A stretch of 64,000 bases of DNA from the NCBI RefSeq assembly GCF_000504285.1, contig NZ_KI632511.1, forward strand, positions 2,229,372 through 2,293,371. The letters run 5' to 3'. The DNA comes from Actinospica robiniae DSM 44927. GTDB lineage: Bacteria; Actinomycetota; Actinomycetes; Streptomycetales; Catenulisporaceae. The notes under the pieces were generated by a model that saw only the letters and a program-made list of their open reading frames with translations, made no database searches and was not told the DNA's origin. The stretch's first letter is position 1. Each line of letters begins with the position of its first letter. The translations under genes were made by a program, and so were the position numbers. This document shows positions 32,329 through 38,801 of this stretch, piece by piece.

Positions 32329-33978
32329 GGATTTTGTATCGCGCCGCTTGCTTAAGATTTAACCATTAGTGATCATGGTCGGGTGTTTTCGATGTCGCTC
32401 GTTCATGGCTTGTGCCGGTCTTCTTACCGGCTGGGTGGCGTGTGCGCGGTGGCCGGGTCGTGCCCGTCGGGCGGCCGGGGCCGGCGGTGGTGGGTTTCGG
32501 CTTTGCGGCGGGGGTGCCGATTTTCCGTGCCAGTACGGGGAAACCCCGGCGGACCCGGCCGGGTGTCGGGATCCGGTCTGGGGGTGTCGGGCGCTGCCAG
32601 GGCAGGCGCAGGTGAGCGCCGAGCCGGCGGGCGAGCCTGAGCTGGGTGTATGCGGTGATGGTCAGCCAGGTCCAGCGGTCGGCCTGCTCCGGGGTGCCCA
32701 CCTGCGGCGCGGTCCAGCCGAGCGACTGCTTGAAGAACCTGAATGTATGCTCGATATCGAATCTCCGCAGATAGGCCGTCCAGAGCTGATCGAGGTCGAA
32801 CCCGGTCCCGGGCCTCGCGTGGTGCCAGAGCCACAGGTCCTGCGGTGCGCGGCCGCCGGGCAGGCGCTGGGTCTGGACCCTGATCAGGGTGCCGGGCAGG
32901 CGCGGCAGTTGCTGCGCGTGCTCGCGCCAGGCGCCCTGGCGCTCGAGCTTCTGGTGCAGCCCGTGCCAGGCGGTCACGATCGTGCGCCCGCAGCGCGGCG
33001 AGTCCCGCTCGACGCGCAGGTCCGGGTCGTGCCAGGTGCCCGGGTCGGCGATCGCGAAGCGTCGGCCGTGCACGGGCGGGCGTCCCGGGGCACCGCGCGG
33101 GCGCGGCACCGGGTCGCCGTAGTAGACCCGGTCGCGGCGCACCCGTCCGAGAATCTGCCTCTCCAGGCCCCGGCCGGCGGTCAGATAGGCGATCCGGGTC
33201 AGGTCGTAGCCGGAGTCGAACACGAACAGTGCGGCAGGGCGCCCGTGCGAGAGCCCGGCGGCGGCGCAGCGCTCGAGCACCGCTTCGACCTGCGCGACGG
33301 TGACCGCGGTCGCGTCCTCGGCCACGGCGAGGCGGCGCGCGTCGAGCGGTGCGCACCACGAGTGCGCGCCCCACTCCAGCCCGACCGCGACCGAGTACGG
33401 CCATCCCGGCACGGTGCCGCGCCGGTTGCCGCACGCACACGAGTGATGGCAGTGGTGGCGCTCGCGTGCGCACTCGGCGTGCGGACGATGCCACGAAGAG
33501 ACATCGATCGCGAATTTCAACGGTCCGTCATCCAAGGGTTCCCACACGCTGGTGATCAATCCGGCCAATGCCGGCACGTCGATCTCGCCACTGGCCACGG
33601 CGTCGTACAGGGCCCCGTGACCACGACGAAACGGCCGCTGCAGCGACAACTCGGCGAGCGAGCGCACCCGACCGTCCGTCGCGAGTACCGCATCGACGAG
33701 ATCGAACAAAGAATCCGCGCGCCGCGCGAAGCAGCCGTGCACCCCGGCCCGAAACCCCCGCAGAACCTTCAACGACCCCCCGCCCCCGGCCGCGCGGGAC
33801 TGGCCGGGCTCCTCACGGCATGGCATCATGAGACCCACGGCCACCTACCTTCTTCGTATCCTTCGACAGAAACGAAGAATCGCAGGTGGCCGTGCCGCGC
33901 GTCAGCAGAACACCGAAACTCCCCCAGAAACGATCTCGCCGAGGTTAAATCTCAAGCAAGCGGCGCCATGCAGAATCC
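32329..33978 (-). mobile_element. Insertion sequence with 36-bp terminal inverted repeats
   Basis: The ends 32329-32364 and 33943-33978 are inverted copies with four mismatches; the inner 24 bp (GCGCCGCTTGCTTAAGATTT then AACC) differ at one base only. One transposase gene fills the element. No target duplication was recognised. The outer part of the repeat (GGATTYTGYA-N-GCGCCGCTTG) also occurs once next to core copy C2 (about 30284-30305), which may be a trace of an earlier insertion. Confidence 0.75.
32366..33844 (-). CDS. DDE transposase (IS4/IS701-like, NF041680-type)
   Basis: 492 aa from GTG 33844 (AAGG 5 nt upstream; ATGs at 33829 and 33826 are alternatives). Probable DDE residues: Asp in FAIDVSSWHRP, Asp in FVFDSGYDLTRIAYL and Glu in RRFDIEHTFRFFKQSLGW. 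A His/Cys cluster (ERHHCHHSCACGNR) sits near residue 135. The C-terminal 60 residues are Pro/Thr/Lys-rich. The exact family name is from memory of similar Streptomyces proteins. The gene fits tightly between the terminal repeats, so the element looks intact. Confidence 0.8.
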   Translation of the reverse strand: MAVGLMMPCREEPGQSRAAGGGGSLKVLRGFRAGVHGCFARRADSLFDLVDAVLATDGRVRSLAELSLQRPFRRGHGALYDAVASGEIDVPALAGLITSVWEPLDDGPLKFAIDVSSWHRPHAECARERHHCHHSCACGNRRGTVPGWPYSVAVGLEWGAHSWCAPLDARRLAVAEDATAVTVAQVEAVLERCAAAGLSHGRPAALFVFDSGYDLTRIAYLTAGRGLERQILGRVRRDRVYYGDPVPRPRGAPGRPPVHGRRFAIADPGTWHDPDLRVERDSPRCGRTIVTAWHGLHQKLERQGAWREHAQQLPRLPGTLIRVQTQRLPGGRAPQDLWLWHHARPGTGFDLDQLWTAYLRRFDIEHTFRFFKQSLGWTAPQVGTPEQADRWTWLTITAYTQLRLARRLGAHLRLPWQRPTPPDRIPTPGRVRRGFPVLARKIGTPAAKPKPTTAGPGRPTGTTRPPRTRHPAGKKTGTSHERATSKTPDHDH

Positions 33979-33992
33979 ACCACCACCCCAAG

Positions 33993-34279
33993 CCACCGCC
34001 GCTTGACCTCCCGGCAGGTCCCTGATTGCCTCCGGGGACCGACCGAGGAGAGAGCACACCCCCGCAACCCCACCACCCCGAACAACAGCCCGCCCCACCA
34101 ACGACAGCAGCCACACGACCCCGGCACTCTCTCCGAGAGGAGGGCCCCCGCCGGAGGCGAAAGCTTGAAACCCCAACCCACCCCACCAACGCAACGGGCG
34201 GACAGGGTGGACAGACGAAACCAGCGAAGCGAAGCGGCCGCCAACAACCTGACGACCACTCAGCCGATCATCAATCGAT
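33993..34279 (-). repeat. Outer inverted arm, right (core copy C4)
   Basis: 287 bp, inverted partner of 28740-29029. Core copy C4 is 33993-34058; outward of it lies a C-rich tract and then GCAACGGGCGGACAGGGTGG and CTCAGCCGATCATCAATCGAT. Together with the IS end it fills the 449-bp gap before the methyltransferase; no gene seen in it. Confidence 0.75.
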
Positions 34280-34293
34280 ATTAGGCTGACGCC

Positions 34294-35100
34294 ATGAGCA
34301 TGCGCCACGAAGACGTGCACCAGCAGTATCGGACGACTGATCTGCTTCGGATCCGGCGGGAGACGCACGAGCGCTTCAGCGAGCAAGAGGTCGATCTCCA
34401 CGCGCAATCCGTCGAGTTGCTCGACCTCGTCGGTGACGAGGCGCTGCTCGACGTCGGCTGCGGTCCCGGTGACTTTCTCCGTTCCCTGCGCGGCCGCGGG
34501 CATCGCGGCCGGCTGGCCGGGCTCGACCAGTCGGCCGCCATGATGGCCGAGGCGGCTGAGGCCGAGCCCGGGATCGAGTGGGTCGAGGGGCAGGCGGACG
34601 CGCTGCCGTTCGCGGACGGCGAGTTCGGCGTGATCTCCGCGCGGCACATGCTTTACCACGTCCCGGACATTCCCGCGGCGCTGCGCGAGTTCGCCCGCGT
34701 CGTCGGCAAGGGCGGCGTCGTGCTGGCGGCCACCAACGGCCCGCGCAACACCCCGGGCCTCGCCGAACTCGAAACGGCGGTGGCGCACCGCTTCAACCTC
34801 CGAGAGGCGCGGAGGTCGGCAGGGCCGTTCAGCACGGCCAACGCGCCCGGCCTGTTGCGCGCCGCGTTCCCGGTCGTGGAGGAGCGGATCCTGACCAACG
34901 CGCTGGTCTTCACCGAGGCGAAGCCGATCGTCGATTACCTCATGACGCTCTCGGTACCGCAGCAGGCCGCCGACGACCCCGAGTTGTTCCGCAGCATCCG
35001 AGCCTGGGCCACCGTGCAGGCCGAGATGTGGCTCTATGTGCGCGGGGGCGTGTGGCGCGACCCCAAGAGCGTGGGTCTGTACCGCTGCGTCGCGGGCTGA
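34294..35100 (+). CDS. Class I SAM-dependent methyltransferase
   Basis: 268 aa. Methyltransf_11-type: motif I LLDVGCGPGDFLRSL, the acidic residue after strand 2 in LAGLDQSAAMM, DALPFADGEFGVISARHMLYHVPD (motif post I/II) and LREFARVVGKGGVVLAATN. Acceptor unknown. A TAGGCT box (34282-34287) lies 6 nt upstream of the ATG, just 3 bp outside the island's right end, so any -35 would fall inside the island arm. Confidence 0.88.
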   Translation: MSMRHEDVHQQYRTTDLLRIRRETHERFSEQEVDLHAQSVELLDLVGDEALLDVGCGPGDFLRSLRGRGHRGRLAGLDQSAAMMAEAAEAEPGIEWVEGQADALPFADGEFGVISARHMLYHVPDIPAALREFARVVGKGGVVLAATNGPRNTPGLAELETAVAHRFNLREARRSAGPFSTANAPGLLRAAFPVVEERILTNALVFTEAKPIVDYLMTLSVPQQAADDPELFRSIRAWATVQAEMWLYVRGGVWRDPKSVGLYRCVAG

Positions 35101-35112
35101 CGGGTCACCGGC

Positions 35113-35625
35113 TTACAGCGTGCAGTGTACCTCGACGGTGAGGTCGAGCATGCGGGCGGCGAGGCCCTTCATCCCGAGGACACCGAACTCGTAGCGGTCG
35201 ACGGTCGTGGTGGCGCGCGCCGTGAAAGTACCCTGCTGCACCGACAGCTCGCGCACCTGCAGCGTCAGCGGCCGGGTGACGTCGCGCACGGTCAAGGTGC
35301 CGGTGAGGGTGGAGCCCTCGCCGACGCCGGCGGAGAAGACGATCGTCGGGTGGTTCGCGGTGTCGAGCAGGCTCTTGGCCCGCACCTTCTTGTCCCGACC
35401 CGGGTTCGCGCTGTTCACGCCCGCCGCGTCGATCTCCACCCGGACGTTCGAGCCGGCGACCGGGTCCGTCACCTGTACGGTGCCGGAGCGGATCGGGAAG
35501 ACGCCGTGCACCGCGCCGAGGCCGAACAGGTGCCTGGTGGCGAACGAAATCTTCGATGCGGCGGTATCGACCTTGTACGCGCCGGTGGGCGGGAGGGCGA
35601 ACTCCTGGTTCGATTCGTTACTCAT
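35113..35625 (-). CDS. YceI-family lipid-binding protein
   Basis: 170 aa, no signal peptide. YceI lipocalin-like barrel: GAYKVDTAASKISFATRHLFGLGAVHGVF, then VEIDAAGVNSANPGRDKKVRAKSLLDTANHPTIVF and LTGTLTVRDVTRPLTLQV. These proteins bind isoprenoid chains; cytoplasmic actinomycete versions are of unknown role. The body after NPGRD differs from the other YceI protein here (58739-59308), so they are not recent duplicates. Divergent overlaps are absent; the next gene upstream starts 28 bp away. Confidence 0.88.
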   Translation of the reverse strand: MSNESNQEFALPPTGAYKVDTAASKISFATRHLFGLGAVHGVFPIRSGTVQVTDPVAGSNVRVEIDAAGVNSANPGRDKKVRAKSLLDTANHPTIVFSAGVGEGSTLTGTLTVRDVTRPLTLQVRELSVQQGTFTARATTTVDRYEFGVLGMKGLAARMLDLTVEVHCTL

Positions 35626-35653
35626 GAGACCATTATCACGAATCTTAGTCTTC

Positions 35654-37087
35654 TCAGGCGTTCGTCGGCGCGGCGAGTGCCCGCAGGGTGCTGTCGACGT
35701 CCTCGAATGTAGTCAGTGGGTTGATCAGGCAGAGCCGCAGCACACTGCGGCCCCGCAGCGTGGTCGTCGTCACGGCTGCTCGGCCGTCGGCTGCGAGGGC
35801 CGCAGCGCGGGCCTGGTGCTCCGCCGCGTCGGCGCCGCGCAGCGCGAAGGTGACGATGCCGCACTGCGCGGGCGTGACGAGATCCCAGTGCTCGGATTCG
35901 CGCAGCCGCGCCTCGGCGTGCCGGGCGAGGTCGAGGCAGGTGGAGATCGCGGCGCGGATCCGGTCGGCGCCGTAGATCGTGAAGGTCAGCCAGAGTTTGA
36001 CCGCCCGCGCGCGCCGCGTCATCTCGGGCGAGCGGTTGCGGTAGTCGCCGAGGCCCGAGCGGGCGGTGACGTCGCTCAGGTACTCCGGGTCGACGCTGAA
36101 GGTCTCGAGCAGCGTGCCGGGCCGGCGGATGAAGACGCAGCCGGCTTCCACGGGCTGGAACAGCCACTTGTGCGGGTCGAGGACGAGCGAGTCGGCCCGG
36201 GCCAGCCCGGACATCGCCGCGCGGCCCTCATCGGTGAGCGCGACCGGACCGCCGTACGCGCCGTCGACGTGCAGCCAGAGCCCTTGCGCCGCGCAGAAGT
36301 CGGCGAGCTCGTCGAGCGGGTCGATCGCGCCGGTGTTCGTCGTGCCGGCGGTGGCGGCGACCAGCCAGAGCCGGCGCCCGGCCGCGCGGTCCGCGGCCAC
36401 GGCCGTCGCGAGCGCGGCCAGGTCGAAGCGCAGGTCCTCGTCGCTCGGGAGGATCCGCACATCCTCGTCGGGCACGCCCAGCAGCCGAAGCCCGCGCGGC
36501 AGGACGGAGTGGGTCTGGTCGCTCAGGTACGCCACGCCCGGCCCGGCCACGCCGCGCGCGGCGGCGAGCGCGGTCAGGTTCGCCGTCGCGCCGCCGCTGA
36601 CCATGACCGAATCGGTGCCCTCGGGCAGGCCGAGCAGCGAGCGCAGCCAGTCGAGCACGACGTACTCGACGGCCGACGGCCCGGGCGCGGTCGCCCACGA
36701 GGTCGCGGTGGCGTTGAAGCCGGTGGCCAGCCAGTCGCCGAGGATCGCAGCGTATGAAGACGGCCCGGGGACGCGGGCGAAGTAGCGCGGATGGTCGAGG
36801 TGCTGCTTGTAGGCGAGCGCCTTGACCATCTGGTCCAGCGCGGCGTCGGCGTCGGAGCCGCCGCGGGGCACCGGGCCGCCGAGTTCGGCGATCAGGTCGT
36901 CGGCCGGAGCCCAGTCCGCCGCGGGGTTCCCGGCGCGGCCGGCGAGGTGGTCCACGACGAGATCGACGACCCGGTAGCCGAGCCGTCGCATCTGCTCCGG
37001 TGTCAACGACGGTGAGAGGGTGTCGGCCTGGTCGAATTCCCGCGCTTCGTCGTACTCCATCAGTGCATCATAGAGTTGTCGGATCAT
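35654..37087 (-). CDS. PLP-dependent group II decarboxylase
   Basis: 477 aa from ATG 37087 (ATG 37060 is an alternative; neither has a clear ribosome site). Pyridoxal-dependent decarboxylase family PF00282: substrate-side GYRVVDLVVDHLAGR and HLDHPRYFARVPGPSSYAAILGDWLATGFN, then GGATANLTALAAARG, VDGAYGGPVALTDEG and the PLP lysine in LVLDPHKWLFQPVEAGC. Likely acts on an aromatic amino acid, since this branch (tryptophan/tyrosine/DOPA decarboxylases) carries these motifs, but substrate is not proven. Divergent from the MOSC gene. Confidence 0.85.
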   Translation of the reverse strand: MIRQLYDALMEYDEAREFDQADTLSPSLTPEQMRRLGYRVVDLVVDHLAGRAGNPAADWAPADDLIAELGGPVPRGGSDADAALDQMVKALAYKQHLDHPRYFARVPGPSSYAAILGDWLATGFNATATSWATAPGPSAVEYVVLDWLRSLLGLPEGTDSVMVSGGATANLTALAAARGVAGPGVAYLSDQTHSVLPRGLRLLGVPDEDVRILPSDEDLRFDLAALATAVAADRAAGRRLWLVAATAGTTNTGAIDPLDELADFCAAQGLWLHVDGAYGGPVALTDEGRAAMSGLARADSLVLDPHKWLFQPVEAGCVFIRRPGTLLETFSVDPEYLSDVTARSGLGDYRNRSPEMTRRARAVKLWLTFTIYGADRIRAAISTCLDLARHAEARLRESEHWDLVTPAQCGIVTFALRGADAAEHQARAAALAADGRAAVTTTTLRGRSVLRLCLINPLTTFEDVDSTLRALAAPTNA

Positions 37088-37111
37088 CGCTTACGAGGGG
37101 GATGACACGCA

Positions 37112-37654
37112 GTGGACGGAACGGTGGCAGCGGTCAGCAGCAACGGCGAGTACTCGTTCACCAAACCCAATCGAGGCTCGATCACTCTGCTCGCCGGCCT
37201 CGGCGTGGAAGGCGACGTGCACGCCGGCGTCACGGTCAAGCACCGCTCGCGCGTCGCCCGGGACCCGACCCGGCCGAACCTCCGCCAGGTCCACCTGATC
37301 CACACCGAACTGTTCGCCGAGCTGAGCGACGCGGGATTCGACGTCGCGCCCGGACAGCTCGGCGAGAACATCACGACCAGCGGCATCGACCTGCTCGCTC
37401 TGCCCGTCGGAACCCTGCTGCGCATCGGCGGCGAAGCGGTCGTGGAGCTCACCGGCCTGCGCAACCCCTGCCTGCAGATCGAGAACTTCCAGGAGGGCCT
37501 GCTCAAGCAGGTCGTGGGCCGGGACGAGGAGGGGAACGTCATCCGCAAGGCCGGGATCATGAGCGTCGTCCAGGCGGGCGGCGTCGTCCGCCCCGGCGAC
37601 CCGATCACGGTGCAGTTTCCGGCCGAGCCGTACCAGCCCCTCGAGCCGGTCTGA
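37112..37654 (+). CDS. MOSC-domain protein (small form)
   Basis: 180 aa from GTG 37112, with GAGGGGGA about 10 nt upstream. MOSC core: GLGVEGDVHAGVTVKHRSR, QVHLIHTELFAEL, APGQLGENITTSGIDLLALPVGTLLRIG and the cysteine segment LTGLRNPCLQIENF. MOSC proteins use a conserved Cys to handle sulphur from molybdenum cofactor or, in YiiM-type proteins, reduce N-hydroxylated compounds; this sequence resembles the stand-alone YiiM-like group. A larger two-domain MOSC protein is at 55885-56727. Confidence 0.85.
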   Translation: MDGTVAAVSSNGEYSFTKPNRGSITLLAGLGVEGDVHAGVTVKHRSRVARDPTRPNLRQVHLIHTELFAELSDAGFDVAPGQLGENITTSGIDLLALPVGTLLRIGGEAVVELTGLRNPCLQIENFQEGLLKQVVGRDEEGNVIRKAGIMSVVQAGGVVRPGDPITVQFPAEPYQPLEPV

Positions 37655-37681
37655 CCGGCCGCGGCGCCTACCATGATCCGC

Positions 37682-38392
37682 ATGGCTGCTCACTCGCTCG
37701 TGCTCTGGGACATCGACCACACCCTCATCGACACCGGCGGCCTCGGCCGCGACGCCTACGCGGCCGCGTTCCACGCCGCCACCGGCGTGGCCATCTCGGA
37801 GAACTGGCGTTTCGACGGACGCACGGAGCTGGCGGCGGCGATCGAGGCACTGTCCACGCACGGACTGTCCGCCGATTCCGGGCAGGTGCAGCGGCTTCTG
37901 GACGAGATCGAGGCCGTGCACGTGCGCCTGGCGGACGAGTTCGCTGCGCGCAGCAGGACGTTGCCGGGCGTGCGAGAGGCGATCGCGGCGTTGGCCGAGT
38001 ACCCGCAGGTGCACCAGTCCGTGCTCACCGGGAACGTGCGCGCGGTGGCCGAGGTCAAGCTCGAGGCCGTGGGCCTGCTTTCCCAGCTGGACACGGAGAT
38101 CGGCGCATACGGTTCCGACGCGATCGAACGCAATGCCCTGGCTCCGGTCGCGTTCGCCCGAGCCGCCGAGCTGTTGGGCGTCTCCTTCTCCGGGCCCACC
38201 ACCGTGATCGTGGGCGACACGCCCCGGGACGTCGACGCCGCCGCGGCGGTCGGTGCGACGTGCTTCGGCGTCGCCACGGGGAACCACTCGACCGAGCAGC
38301 TTCAGGCGGCCGGCGCCCAGGTCGTCTTCCCGGACCTGGCCGACACGGAGGCCTTCGTCGCCGCGATCAAGGCGACGTTGCCGCTTCGCTGA
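37682..38392 (+). CDS. HAD-superfamily hydrolase (phosphatase-like)
   Basis: 236 aa from ATG 37682, which has TACCAT (37669-37674) exactly 7 nt upstream; the ATG at 37673 lies within that box. Motif I WDIDHTLIDTG, motif II SVLTGN, motif III in the Lys-containing VKLEAVGLLS helix and motif IV TVIVGDTPRDVDAA. The helical cap between about 20 and 90 is of the phosphoglycolate phosphatase type. The last 26 nt overlap the convergent PPOX gene. Confidence 0.85.
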   Translation: MAAHSLVLWDIDHTLIDTGGLGRDAYAAAFHAATGVAISENWRFDGRTELAAAIEALSTHGLSADSGQVQRLLDEIEAVHVRLADEFAARSRTLPGVREAIAALAEYPQVHQSVLTGNVRAVAEVKLEAVGLLSQLDTEIGAYGSDAIERNALAPVAFARAAELLGVSFSGPTTVIVGDTPRDVDAAAAVGATCFGVATGNHSTEQLQAAGAQVVFPDLADTEAFVAAIKATLPLR

Positions 38393-38801
38393 AGGCCCAG
38401 CCGGACCATCGGGCGACTTCGATCTCGACGACAGGGCCCTGCGGCGGCGGCTGCTCGTACTGCGGGTACTTGGCGATCAGGAGCCTGATGGGCGCGGCTC
38501 GATCCTCTTCCTCGGTCAGGATCCGGGCGACGCCGTCGGCCCGCACCCACCACAGCCGGGTCCAGTCCGCGTCGTAGTGGTCTGCGAGCAGACACACCGC
38601 GCTGTGCCTCCGGATGTTGTCCAGGCGCTTGAGATGCGGCGAGCTCTTGGGCTTGGCGTCCACGGCGAAGTACACCCGGTCCGCGTCGACGGCGAACGTG
38701 ATCGGCACCAGATGCGGCGCGTCCGCGGCGTCGACCGTGCCGAGGCAGGCCGAGCGCGCCGCGGCGAACAGCTCCCGGGAGGTGTTCTCGCTCAGCTTCA
38801 C
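38367..38801 (-). CDS. PPOX-class F420-dependent oxidoreductase
   Basis: 144 aa from GTG 38801, overlapping the PBP stop by 4 nt (GTGA), so translationally coupled to it. Split-barrel fold: AACLGTVDAADAPHLVPITFAVDADRVYFAVDAKPKSSPHLKRLDNIRR and WWVRADGVARIL. This matches the TIGR03668-type F420/flavin family of actinomycetes. Coupling to a cell-wall synthase is unexpected. The 3' end overlaps the HAD gene by 26 nt. Confidence 0.85.
   Translation of the reverse strand: MKLSENTSRELFAAARSACLGTVDAADAPHLVPITFAVDADRVYFAVDAKPKSSPHLKRLDNIRRHSAVCLLADHYDADWTRLWWVRADGVARILTEEEDRAAPIRLLIAKYPQYEQPPPQGPVVEIEVARWSGWAFSEAATSP

Larger units (their letters stand above)
28740..34279. mobile_element. 5.5-kb composite island bounded by ~290-bp inverted arms
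   Basis: The two edges are inverted copies of each other, from ATCGATTGTTGATCAGCTGAG (28740 on) on the left to the complement CTCAGCCGATCATCAATCGAT (ending 34279) on the right. Order inside: left arm, IS30-type element, inner arm, DUF222-HNH gene, inner arm, second DDE element, right arm. All three genes read leftward. The flanking genes (SDR ending at 28694, methyltransferase starting at 34294) are intact. No clear target duplication was found, so the exact insertion ends are uncertain. Confidence 0.65.

Noticed and set aside
32369-34006. 545-residue plus-strand frame over the second transposase
   Set aside because: Antisense shadow; the minus frame has the DDE residues and fits between the terminal repeats.
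28700-34290. Integrated plasmid or prophage with attachment sites
   Set aside because: No integrase, no tRNA and no phage or plasmid genes; only transposases and an HNH protein.
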